Source: Heliocidaris erythrogramma
Taxonomy: Eukaryota; Echinodermata; Echinoidea; Camarodonta; Echinometridae
Direction: 5' to 3'
Assembly (NCBI GenBank): GCA_025617745.1
Contig: CM046873.1
Coordinates: 24,101,547 to 24,165,546 of the forward strand
DNA: 64,000 bases
This document shows, piece after piece, positions 10,345 through 20,053 of the stretch. The first letter of the stretch is position 1; every line of letters begins with the position of its first letter. The notes under the pieces were generated by a model. That model did no database searches and was not told the DNA's origin. It saw only the letters and a program-made list of their open reading frames with translations. Made by a program: the position numbers and the translations under genes.

Positions 10345-11645
10345 GCCCTAATGAATACCATCGATATATGTATGTATTATGATCTTTTTATGACTTTCAA
10401 ACATAAATTTCAAAAGTACTCTGACTTTTTACGGTTCTTATCTGAGATGACAATCCACAAGGTTACAGGAACTACGTATGGGATTTGTTTATTTATTTTT
10501 GTATACCTGTCATGTTTTTTTAAAAATCATGTAGTCTCATTACTACATGGATGTTATCCACATTCCACATTATTTTAGCCTTACATAATATACTCAACTG
10601 GTTATTTTTGAAATATTCATACCCGTTATTATTGTTGATTTTACTTGTTACGTTAGTTTTTTTATTATATGCCTATATTACTTGTATTTTCTGAAATATT
10701 CATAGCCGTTATTATTGTTGATTTTACTTGTTACGTTAGTTTTTTTATTATATGCCTATATTACTTGTATTTTCTGATAAAAATTGTCACCAATTTATGA
10801 TATACCTTAGTGTTTATTCTTGTTACATCAGGACCATGTATCATTCAAAACAGTTTTATACTGATCATGCGTTTATCCTGTGTGAATAAGTTCAAATAAA
10901 TAAATGAATACATAAATATATAAATAAACTTTTGAATGACTCAAGTAGCAGGTGTTGTCATCATGTTCAAGGCGAGAATTTGGGTATCACCCATTCTATT
11001 GCGGACAAAAATCTTCTGGATCTAGATTTGAATCAAGTAAACAGAGATTCTGGTAGAAAGACAACACCACCTTTTGTATTAGCTACCACTTTTTAGTAAC
11101 AGCTATAGTGGTCACATTCACAGCCAACGAGCATATTCTAATCGCTGACAGTGATTGTTAATCTGGTTGCTATATACATTTCTTTCTTGAGTTGAAAGAG
11201 GTCATCTTCATTAACATTCTGTATCCATATCAACATATTTTTTTATAAATCAAATATAGCTCTATTTCAAACTAAAATTATGAATATAATCAAACAGGCG
11301 GCAAAAAACTATTATATGTTACCATTATTTCATGTTGAAAACAACCATAGTATTTTGTTTAAAATACAACACAATAAATATATTTGTTACCATTGTTACC
11401 ACGTGTAGTGGTCACCTCCATCACCCCTTTACTTAAACAAATTATGATAAGTGCGTGTCCTGTAAGAGGGAAGATAACCATGTACACTACAAATGTATTA
11501 ATATTTACTTTTTTAACTCTTATTTACATTTACATTATTATAAAATGTTACAATGTGTTTTTGTACTTTCTTAATCACGAATACATGACATTTTCTGAAA
11601 TTCTACTGTTCTTGATCCGTTGCCATGGTAAAAGCCCTTGTGGTC
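10345..11645 (+). repeat. Segmental direct repeat, copy 2
   Basis: Second copy of the 8876-10152 unit, separated by about 190 bp. It differs by indels, including an internal tandem duplication of about 83 bp (the block from TGAAATATTCATA through TTACTTGTATTTTC at 10607-10690 is repeated to about 10773), and loses the doubled CCATGG segment of copy 1. Confidence 0.85.
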
Positions 11646-11649
11646 ATTT

Positions 11650-12320
11650 GAGATTATTTCCAAGGGGGTGGGGAAATTTCAGTTTTTGGCCCATAGACTA
11701 TACTGATAATAAATGGGATAATTGCCTTATGTACATGTACACACTAGATGTATATTCAAATAGTGTTTTCATTCAAAATGTGCATCCAGTAAAAATACAC
11801 AAAAATAACATAAAATGAGTTATCTATCACCTTATCGGATAATTTCTTTTCTGTGTGTGACATGACAATATATATGATATGTTTAATCAAGAAAAAGCGT
11901 TTAAATGGACAAATTTACGTTGGGTAAACAACTTTGAAATATATTACTGGTAGTTTTCACAACCTATTATTTTGAGTAAATCACAGTTTTATGTTTCATT
12001 ACGCCATATGTGTGTAATATCCAAATTTCAGTTGTATATTAATCAGGTTTATAACTTCAAACTCAAAATAAATATGACATCACTTGAAAAGTCTTAATCA
12101 GGTATTACATACTAGGTCAAAAAATTAAAAATGGTGATTTTTGACATTCTTTCAAATTTTGAGCAAAAAAAGGGCATTTTTAGGCAAAAATGCACGTGGC
12201 ATCCGCCGCACCTTATTCCTAAGTATTTTTGCAAGAGTTTAGCATGGATGCCGAGCATTACCCCAAAATGCCGTCCAAAGTAAAAAAAATCTTCTTGGCT
12301 GGTCTACTATTTGGTAAACA
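11650..12320. other. Intronic sequence, no gene seen
   Basis: AT-rich; no element boundaries or exon recognised. Confidence 0.5.
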
Positions 12321-12325
12321 TGACT

Positions 12326-12505
12326 TTTTGGTAAAATTGACTGTAAATATGCGCCACAGTCATCTAATATTATTCAACTGGTCAGCAAAGGTTCTTTTTG
12401 AAAGGTTAAGAATAGTTGACGATCACAAAGAACTTTTGCAGACAAGTTGCAGACAAGAATAGTTGATGATTGTGGCGCATATATTTACAAACCATTTTGC
12501 TAAAA
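12326..12505. mobile_element. Palindromic MITE
   Basis: Left arm TTTTGGTAAAATTGACTGTA-AATATGCGCCACAGTCATC is matched in reverse by GATGATTGTGGCGCATATAT-TTACAAACCATTTTGCTAAAA at 12466-12505. The centre has a short tandem TTGCAGACAAG x2. Confidence 0.7.
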
Positions 12506-12559
12506 AATATAAGTATAATAATGCTGTAGTGATGTATAAGTCTATGACAAATCAAGTTC

Positions 12560-13412
12560 TGCTTTATCCAAGTTAGAAATTTTCACACATAAAACATATT
12601 TGTGATACGCAACGAAGTAGGTTTTGTCCGAAAACTGAATCCGGCAAACGCACATATATATACAGGTGCCCAAATATGGAACTCACTTCCAGAGGAGATT
12701 CAGAGCGCCCCTCATATTGGTAATTTTAAATCTAAGCTGGTATATGAGAATATTGCTTCTCCTTAATTTGTTAAACAATAAAGATTTGCTAGATAAAGAG
12801 CAATCAACAAATAAACTTCTTATGATGCTTTAACGTACAATTAGTCGAACTACAGAATGAATTCTTTTCGGAAATATAAATACTATGATATCTTATGGTT
12901 GTGGACTGGAATGATAACATAAATCTAATTTTGAGACACCGAAAACTTACTTTGTTTGAGATTTTATTCCTCTAACGTTTTACTCTGTTTTAAATTTGTT
13001 TTTGTAATAGTTCTTCTTTGCCTAATTTTATCGAGACATAATACGTGATAGATTTCCATATTTTTAACATAACCAAATATTTTAGTCATTTTACATTACT
13101 ATATCGCATTTTATTTTTCATATTTCATATTATATATCTTTAAAATGTGTTTATATATATTAATTTTTACACCTTATTGTACTGAACCCTTTCACTATAT
13201 ATAGTGAATATTGTAATATTTTTCTAATCTTTATCTTAATTTCTATGTTTTATATATATATATATTATTTTCTATTTTCTATGAATGTAATTGTTGTTTT
13301 TTTACTTGTATTTACATTTTTTACATTGTATTTTATTGATACATGGCCCCATTGTAAATCAGCTAAGTAGCTGAATGGGGCTTTTACTGTTTTTGAATAA
13401 ATAAATCAAATT
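12560..13412 (+). pseudogene. LINE 3' end: ORF2 C-terminus and 3' UTR
   Basis: Plus-strand frame ending at 12765 reads RNEVGFVRKLNPANAHIYTG then AQIWNSLPEEIQSAPHIGNF and FKSKL, the typical C-terminus of jockey/CR1-group LINE reverse transcriptases (G..WNSLP..I....L..FK..L). A long AT-rich 3' UTR follows, with an imperfect hairpin CCCCATTGTAAATC..GCTGAATGGGGC (13348-13382) and an end TGAATAAATAAATC. 5'-truncated. It sits in the intron between linker and ZU5. Confidence 0.75.
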
Positions 13413-13414
13413 AA

Positions 13415-13700
13415 CGAACGTTTGGTGGACATGGCGTACAACTGCAAAATATTTCCAGAACTTTAAAGAAAATAGGCCTAATTCTGGCAAATGTCTGAAA
13501 ATGCCTAGTCGCCGCTTTCGCCAACCCTCGGAGTGAGAAACTTACTTAAGGGCAGTGCTTTCCTCTCAGTTTCGAACACGCCATGCCATTTTTTAAAAAT
13601 CGTCTAATCTTAAACACTTACAGATCAGGATGAGAGAGAATTTCGGAGACCACCTAACACGGTATTATATGTTTGGCTTGAATGTGTATCATCGTAAATC
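13415..13700. other. Intronic sequence, nothing seen
   Basis: Short stretch between the LINE end and the linker exon. Confidence 0.5.
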
Positions 13701-13704
13701 ATAC

Positions 13705-13901
13705 CTCAGAGGGCGGGGTAAGGCTCGAAATGGTACTGGAGAATGCACTGCTCCCCGAAGAATACACACTCTCTGTTGATCCTGAAGAACATGAAGAAGA
13801 CTCAGGGAGAGTGGTAAGGATCAAATAGCTATTGGAGCATGCACGGCTCCGAGAAGAATACCCACTATCTGCTGATCTTGAAGAAGATTCGTCTTGCCGA
13901 C
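13705..13901 (-). CDS. Ser-rich linker exon between ankyrin repeats and ZU5
   Basis: A 197-nt exon preceded by a pyrimidine tract and AG (13903-13902) and followed by donor GTATGA (13704 down). Its first two bases complete the Gly codon left by the ankyrin exon, giving KKG-RQDESSSRSADSGYSS. About 65 residues, nearly half Ser, ending SSLTPPSE. It reads as a disordered phospho-linker. It contains DSGYSS, matching the DSGxxS consensus of beta-TrCP degrons. The exon is internally duplicated at DNA level: two related halves carry GAAGAATAC-type segments about 110 bp apart, encoding the two ESVYSSGSS/DSGYSSRS-like stretches. The exon ends on a codon boundary. Confidence 0.75.
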
Positions 13902-14330
13902 CTGACAATAGTAAGAAAGTATTAAGTTTCGTTCACATATAACGCGGCAGACCTCTTCAAAATATCGCCAGGGCAAAATGAAAATCTTATTATCATTCTA
14001 CGTGATTGGGAAGTAGGAGTAGAAATAAGAGAGGAGCTGCGAACAGCAAAGATCCCCTCACGTGATACAGAAATATGAAGTGCACTGCCACTACGCTAGA
14101 AACAAAGCATAATTTGCTAAATATGAATACATGTACCTTTCTTACCATCCGTTTATTGCACACATACACTTTGTTTTCTTGGTGTAAATTTTCGGTTGTT
14201 ATAAAGGGATAAAAAAAACCCACGAGCACATTTTCGACCTTCATAGGCTGTGCACATTTTCTAAAAGAAAACAATAAGAAAATACGTGTATATACATCGA
14301 GATGATCATTGAACGATGAGTAGTGATTAC

Positions 14331-15120
14331 CTTTCTTAATCTGTACTGGTATACTACCGAGATACTGAACTACATCATGATGACCATTGCTCAATGCAGA
14401 GTGAAGAGGTGTCCAACTATCTTTATCACCCTTATTAATCTCCGCTCCATTACTAACGAGATACTGAACTACATCAGTATGACCACTGTGTGATGCAGAG
14501 TGAAGAGGTGTCCAACTATCTTTATCACCCTTATTAATCTCTGCTCCATTACTAACGAGATACCGAACTACATCAGTATGACCACTGTGTGATGCAGAGT
14601 GAAGAGGTGTCCAACCATTGTTACCACCCTTATTAATCTCTGCTCCATTAATAAGGAGATACCGAACTACATCAAGATGACCTTTGTATGATGCATGGTG
14701 AAGAGGTGTCCAACCATTGTTACTACCCTTCTTAATATCTGCTCTATTAAAAACGAGATACTGAACTACATGAAGATGACCACTTCCTGATGCAAAGTGA
14801 AGAGGTGTCAAACCACTGTCACTACCATTTTTAATTTCGGCTCCATTACTAACGAGATACTGAACTACATGAAGATGACCTTTGTATGATGCATGATAAA
14901 GAGGTGTCCAACCATTGTTACCACCCTTCTCAATCTGTGCTCCATTACTAACGAGATACTGAACTACGTTAAGATGACCCTCGTTTGATGCAAGGTGAAG
15001 AGGTGTCAAACCACCCTTACTACCTTTCTTAATGTCTGCTCTATTACTAACGAGGTACTGAACTACATCAAGATGACCACTGTGTGATGCAGAGTGAAGA
15101 GGTGTCCAACTATCTTTATA
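14331..15120 (-). CDS. Ankyrin-repeat exon, array copy B last part (8 repeats) and splice donor
   Basis: After the one-base deletion near 15120 the array resumes in another frame with about eight repeats, the first starting DSWTPLHSASHSG. The last repeat is divergent (SALSNGHHDVVQYLGSIPVQIKKG), as expected for a C-terminal cap. The exon leaves at AAG AAA G|GTAATC, donor bases 14330-14329, with one base of a Gly codon. The open frame continues to 13993 but that stretch has no ankyrin character and is taken as intron. The seven repeats before the cap are the same series that ends copy A at 16310-17070, unit for unit, which shows that A and B share both ends and differ in the middle. Confidence 0.8.
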
Positions 15121-16310
15121 ACCTTATTAATGTCTGCTCCATTACTAACGAGATACTGAACTATATCAAGATGACCACTGTGTGATGCAGAGTGAAGAGG
15201 TGTCAAACCATCTTCATCACCCTTCTCAATCTGTGCTCCATTACTAACGAGATACTGAACTACATCAAGATGACCCTCGTTTGATGCAAGGTGAAGAGGT
15301 GTCAAACCACCCTTACTACCTTTCTTAATATCTGCTCCATTACTAACGAGGTACTGAACTACATCAAGATGACCACTGCGTGATGCATGGTGAAGAGGTG
15401 TCCAACCATTGTTACTACCCTTCTTAATATCTGCTCCATTACTAACGAGGTACTGAACTACATCAAGATGACCATTCCGTGATGCAAAGTGAAGAGGTGT
15501 CAAACCATCTTTATCATCCTTCTCAATCACTGCCCCATTACTAACGAGATACTGAACTATATCAAGATGAGCACTGTGTGATGCAGAGTGAAGAGGTGTT
15601 CGACTATCTTTATCATCTTTATCAATCTGTGCTCCTTTACTAACGAGATACTGAACTATATCAAGATGACCACTGTGTGATGCAGAACGAAGAGATGTCA
15701 AACCATCTTCATCACCCTTATTAATCTGTGCTCCATTACTAACGAGATACTGAACTACGTCAAGATGACCCTCGTTTGATGCAAGGTGAAGAGGTGTCAA
15801 ACCATCTTCATCACCCTTATTAATCTGTGCTCCTTTACTAACGAGATACTGAACTATATCAAGATGACCACTGTGTGATGCAGAGTGAAGAGATGTCAAA
15901 CCATCTTCATCACCCTTATCAATCTGTGCTCCATTACTAACGAGATACTGAACTACATCAAGATGACCCTCGTTTGATGCAAGGTGAAGAGGTGTCAAAC
16001 CACCCTTACTACCTTTCTTAATATCTGCTCCATTACTAACGAGGTACTGAACTATATCAAGATGACCACTGCGTGATGCATGGTGAAGAGGTGTCCGACC
16101 ATCTTCATCACCCTTATCAATCTGTGCTCCATTACTAACGAGATACATAACAACATTAAGATGGCCATTGTCTGATGCTTCGTGGAGAGGTGTCCTACCA
16201 GTGTTATCAACCTTATCGAGCTGTGCTCCTTCAGAAATAACACACCTTACAGTGTCTAGACATCCCTTTTGTGAAGCAATATGTAGGACCGTTCTTCCGT
16301 CGTTATCTGA
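15117..16310 (-). CDS. Ankyrin-repeat exon, array copy B first part (12 repeats)
   Basis: Starts with the same residues that follow the N-terminal cap in copy A (SDNDGRTVLHIASQKG) and repeats its first two distinctive units (GCLDTVRCVISEGAQLDKV and the GHLNVVMYLV unit), so it is a second copy of the array beginning rather than a continuation. Twelve repeats follow before a frame change near 15120, where a one-base deletion in the usual codons for NKGDKDSW turns the frame to VIKIVGHLF. The frame is one base off that of copy A, so the two cannot be translated together as written. It could be a tandem duplication inside a real exon, or a second haplotype inserted by the assembler. Confidence 0.75.
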
Positions 16311-19300
16311 AGAGGTGTCCAACTATCTTTATCACCCTTATTAATCTCTGCTCCATTACTAACGAGATACTGAACTACATCAGTATGACCACTGTGTGAT
16401 GCAGAGTGAAGAGGTGTCCAACTATCTTTATCACCCTTATTAATCTCTGCTCCATTACTAACGAGATACCGAACTACATCAGTATGACCACTGTGTGATG
16501 CAGAGTGAAGAGGTGTCCAACCATTGTTACCACCCTTATTAATCTCTGCTCCATTAATAAGGAGATACCGAACTACATCAAGATGACCTTTGTATGATGC
16601 ATGGTGAAGAGGTGTCCAACCATTGTTACTACCCTTCTTAATATCTGCTCTATTAAAAACGAGATACTGAACTACATGAAGATGACCACTTCCTGATGCA
16701 AAGTGAAGAGGTGTCAAACCACTGTCACTACCATTTTTAATTTCGGCTCCATTACTAACGAGATACTGAACTACATGAAGATGACCTTTGTATGATGCAT
16801 GATGAAGAGGTGTCCAACCATTGTTACCACCCTTCTCAATCTGTGCTCCATTACTAACGAGATACTGAACTACGTTAAGATGACCCTCGTTTGATGCAAG
16901 GTGAAGAGATGTCAAACCACCCTTACTACCTTTCTTAATGTCTGCTCTATTACTAACGAGGTACTGAACTACATCAAGATGACCACTGTGTGATGCAGAG
17001 TGAAGAGGTGTCCAACTATCTTTATCACCCTTATTAATCTCTGCTCCATTACTAACGAGATACTGAACTACATCAATATGACCACTGTGTGATGCAGAGT
17101 GAAGAGGTGTCCGACTATCTTTATCACCCTTATCAATCTGTGCTCCATTACTAACATTTTTAATTTCGGCTCCATTACTAACGAGATACTGAACTACATG
17201 AAGATGACCTTTGTATGATGCATGATGAAGAGGTGTCCAACCATTGTTACCACCCTTCTCAATCTGTGCTCCATTACTAACGAGATACTGAACTACGTTA
17301 AGATGACCCTCGTTTGATGCAAGGTGAAGAGATGTCAAACCACCCTTACTACCTTTCTTAATGTCTGCTCTATTACTAACGAGGTACTGAACTACATCAA
17401 GATGACCACTGTGTGATGCAGAGTGAAGAGGTGTCCAACTATCTTTATCACCCTTATTAATCTCTGCTCCATTACTAACGAGATACTGAACTACATCAAG
17501 ATGACCACTGTGTGATGCAGGGTGAAGAGGTGTCCGACTATCTTTATCACCCTTATCAATCTGTGCTCCATTACTAACGAGATACTGAACTATATCAAGA
17601 TGACCACTGTGTGATGCAGAGTGAAGAGGTGTCCGACTATCTTTATCACCCTTATCAATCTGTGCTCCATTACTAACGAGATACTGAACTACATCAAGAT
17701 GACCCTCGTTTGATGCAAGGTGAAGAGGTGTCAAACCACCCTTACTACCTTTCTTAATATCTGCTGCATTACTAACGAGGTACTGAACTACATCAAGATG
17801 ACCACTGCGTGATGCATGGTGAAGAGGTGTCCAACCATTGTTACTACCCTTCTTAATATCTGCTCCATTACTAACGAGGTACTGAACTATATCAAGATGA
17901 CCATTGCGTGATGCAAAGTGAAGAGGTGTCAAACCATCTTTATCATCCTTCTCAATCACTGCCCCATTACTAACGAGATACTGAACTATATCAAGATGAG
18001 CACTGTGTGATGCAGAGTGAAGAGGTGTTCGACTATCTTTATCATCTTTATCAATCTGTGCTCCTTTACTAACGAGATACTGAACTATATCAATATGACC
18101 ACTGTGTGATGCAGGGTGAAGAGGTGTCCGACTATCTTCATCACCCTTATTAATCTCTGCTCCATTACTAACGAGGTACTGAACTACATCAATATGACCA
18201 CTGTGTGATGCAGAGTGAAGAGGTGTCCGACTATCTTTATCACCCTTATCAATCTGTGCTCCATTACTAACGAGGTACTGAACTACATCAAGATGACCAC
18301 TGCGTGATGCAGAGTGAAGAGGTGTCCAACCATTGTTACTACCCTTCTTAATATCTGCTCCATTACTAACGAGATACTGAACTACATGAAGATGACCATT
18401 GCGTGATGCAAAGTGAAGAGGTGTCAAACCATCTTTATCATCCTTCTCAATCACTGCCCCATTACTAACGAGATACTGAACTACGTCAAGATGACCCTCG
18501 TTTGATGCAAGGTGAAGAGGTGTCAAACCAACCTTACTACCTTTCTTAATATCTGCTCCATTACTAACGAGGTACTGAACTACATCAAGATGACCACTGC
18601 GTGATGCATGGTGAAGAGGTGTCCAACCATTGTTACTACCTTTCTTAATATCTGCTCCATTACTAACGAGGTACTGAACTACATCAAGATGACCACTGTG
18701 TGATGCAGGGTGAAGAGGTGTCCGACTATCTTTATCACCCTTATCAATCTGTGCTCCATTACTAACGAGATACTGAACTACATCAATATGACCACTGTGT
18801 GATGCAGGGTGAAGAGGTGTCCGACTATCTTCATCACCCTTATTAATCTCTGCTCCATTACTAACGAGGTACTGAACTACATCAATATGACCACTGTGTG
18901 ATGCAGAGTGAAGAGGTGTCCGACTATCTTTATCACCCTTATCAATCTGTGCTCCATTACTAACGAGGTACTGAACTACATCAAGATGACCACTGCGTGA
19001 TGCAGAGTGAAGAGGTGTCAAACCATCTTTATCATCCTTCTCAATCACTGCCCCATTACTAACGAGATACTGAACTACGTTAAGATGACCACTGTGTGAT
19101 GCAGGGTGAAGAGATGTCAAACCAACCTTACTACCTTTCTTAATCTCTGCTCTATTACTAACGAGATACTGAACTACATCAAGATGACCACTGTGTGATG
19201 CAGGGTGAAGAGATGTCAAACCATCTTCATCACCCTTATCAATCTGTGCTCCTTTACTAACGAGGTACTGAACTACATCAAGATGACCACTGTGTGATGC

Positions 19301-20053
19301 AGGGTGAAGAGATGTCAAACCATCTTCATCACCCTTATCAATCTGTGCTCCATTACTAACGAGATACTGAACTACATCAAGATGACCCTCGTTTGATGCA
19401 AGGTGAAGAGGTGTCAAACCACCCTTACTACCTTTCTTAATATCTGCTCCATTACTAACGAGGTACTGAACTACATCAAGATGACCACTGTGTGATGCAG
19501 AGTGAAGAGGTGTCCAACTATCTTTATCACCCTTATTAATCTCTGCTCCATTACTAACGAGATACTGAACTACATCAAGATGACCATTGTTTGATGCAGG
19601 GTGAAGAGGTGTCCAACCATTTTTATCACCCTTATCAATCTGTGCTCCATTACTAACGAGGTACTGAACTATATCAAGATGACCGTTCCGTGATGCAAAG
19701 TGAAGAGGTGTCCGACCATATTTATTACCCTTATTAATCTGTGCTCCATTACTAACGAGATACATAACAACATTAAGATGGCCATTGTCTGATGCTTCGT
19801 GGAGAGGTGTCCTACCAGTGTTATCAACCTTATCGAGCTGTGCTCCTTCAGAAATAACACACCTTACAGTGTCTAGACATCCCTTTTGTGAAGCAATATG
19901 TAGGACCGTTCTTCCGTCGTTATCTGAAGTATTTACAAGAACCGCTCTTGTATCACCTGTCTCCCTTTGTAAAATAGATCTTACTTTCACGAAATCACCT
20001 TGCTTCGCGGCGCTAAAAATGTCCGTAGCTGCTGTTGTCTGTGTTGTTTCCAT
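16256..20053 (-). CDS. Ankyrin-repeat exon, N-terminal array copy A (36 repeats, then frame break)
   Basis: Open frame of 1265 codons starting at ATG 20053 (METTQTTAATDIFSAAKQGD...). A non-repetitive cap of about 40 residues precedes 36 complete ankyrin repeats of 33 residues and a truncated 37th. The repeat consensus has TPLHxAS, a GHLDVVQYLV helix pair and a SNGAxIxKG turn; core positions are nearly invariant, while the residues before TPLH (DKDS, SNNG, SKGG, DEDG) and after AS (HSG, RSG, NEG, YKG) vary in a small set of combinations. Ankyrin arrays form a protein-binding solenoid, so the role is presumably ligand binding in the cytoplasm. One repeat is shortened in frame near 17150. At about 16310 the frame runs into sequence matching the start of the array and ends 20 codons later. 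No signal peptide is seen. Confidence 0.88.
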   Translation of the reverse strand: METTQTTAATDIFSAAKQGDFVKVRSILQRETGDTRAVLVNTSDNDGRTVLHIASQKGCLDTVRCVISEGAQLDKVDNTGRTPLHEASDNGHLNVVMYLVSNGAQINKGNKYGRTPLHFASRNGHLDIVQYLVSNGAQIDKGDKNGWTPLHPASNNGHLDVVQYLVSNGAEINKGDKDSWTPLHSASHSGHLDVVQYLVSNGADIKKGSKGGLTPLHLASNEGHLDVVQYLVSNGAQIDKGDEDGLTSLHPASHSGHLDVVQYLVSKGAQIDKGDEDGLTSLHPASHSGHLDVVQYLVSNRAEIKKGSKVGLTSLHPASHSGHLNVVQYLVSNGAVIEKDDKDGLTPLHSASRSGHLDVVQYLVSNGAQIDKGDKDSRTPLHSASHSGHIDVVQYLVSNGAEINKGDEDSRTPLHPASHSGHIDVVQYLVSNGAQIDKGDKDSRTPLHPASHSGHLDVVQYLVSNGADIKKGSNNGWTPLHHASRSGHLDVVQYLVSNGADIKKGSKVGLTPLHLASNEGHLDVVQYLVSNGAVIEKDDKDGLTPLHFASRNGHLHVVQYLVSNGADIKKGSNNGWTPLHSASRSGHLDVVQYLVSNGAQIDKGDKDSRTPLHSASHSGHIDVVQYLVSNGAEINKGDEDSRTPLHPASHSGHIDIVQYLVSKGAQIDKDDKDSRTPLHSASHSAHLDIVQYLVSNGAVIEKDDKDGLTPLHFASRNGHLDIVQYLVSNGADIKKGSNNGWTPLHHASRSGHLDVVQYLVSNAADIKKGSKGGLTPLHLASNEGHLDVVQYLVSNGAQIDKGDKDSRTPLHSASHSGHLDIVQYLVSNGAQIDKGDKDSRTPLHPASHSGHLDVVQYLVSNGAEINKGDKDSWTPLHSASHSGHLDVVQYLVSNRADIKKGSKGGLTSLHLASNEGHLNVVQYLVSNGAQIEKGGNNGWTPLHHASYKGHLHVVQYLVSNGAEIKNVSNGAQIDKGDKDSRTPLHSASHSGHIDVVQYLVSNGAEINKGDKDSWTPLHSASHSGHLDVVQYLVSNRADIKKGSKGGLTSLHLASNEGHLNVVQYLVSNGAQIEKGGNNGWTPLHHASYKGHLHVVQYLVSNGAEIKNGSDSGLTPLHFASGSGHLHVVQYLVFNRADIKKGSNNGWTPLHHASYKGHLDVVRYLLINGAEINKGGNNGWTPLHSASHSGHTDVVRYLVSNGAEINKGDKDSWTPLHSASHSGHTDVVQYLVSNGAEINKGDKDSWTPLQITTEERSYILLHKRDV

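Larger units (their letters stand above)
14331..19940 (-). repeat. 99-bp coding tandem repeat (ankyrin units), about 57 copies
   Basis: Each 33-residue ankyrin unit is a 99-bp DNA repeat. On the plus strand a recurring landmark is CATTACTAACGAG followed by TACTGAACTACATCA. Many units are almost identical at nucleotide level, including third codon positions, which points to recent duplication or gene conversion. Higher-order blocks of 4-7 units recur in the same order. Confidence 0.95.
983..20053 (-). other. Composite gene: ankyrin-repeat / Ser-rich linker / ZU5 / UPA protein (3' end outside window)
   Basis: Gene-level span joining the minus-strand exons listed separately. The order is ankyrin repeats, Ser-rich linker, ZU5, UPA, which is the layout of ankyrin/UNC5/PIDD-like scaffolds. 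The exons link by phase: ankyrin exon ends with one codon base, linker exon starts with two and ends on a codon boundary, ZU5 exon ends with one base, next exon starts with two and ends on a boundary, last visible exon starts on a boundary. That agreement is strong evidence for one transcription unit despite the roughly 9 kb intron between linker and ZU5. Family members often end in a Death domain; none is visible, so any would lie left of the window. ZU5-UPA modules act as intracellular docking and signalling units. The frame breaks inside the ankyrin exon leave open whether the copy is intact, a pseudogene or mis-assembled. Confidence 0.8.

Noticed and set aside
8876-11645. CRISPR array or satellite
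   Set aside because: Only two long copies, eukaryotic context; no short regularly spaced repeats with unique spacers anywhere in the window.
16052-16243. Minus-strand 63-codon frame (and its twin at 19669-19860)
   Set aside because: Out-of-frame reading of the ankyrin repeats; the pair only mirrors the duplication of the array start.
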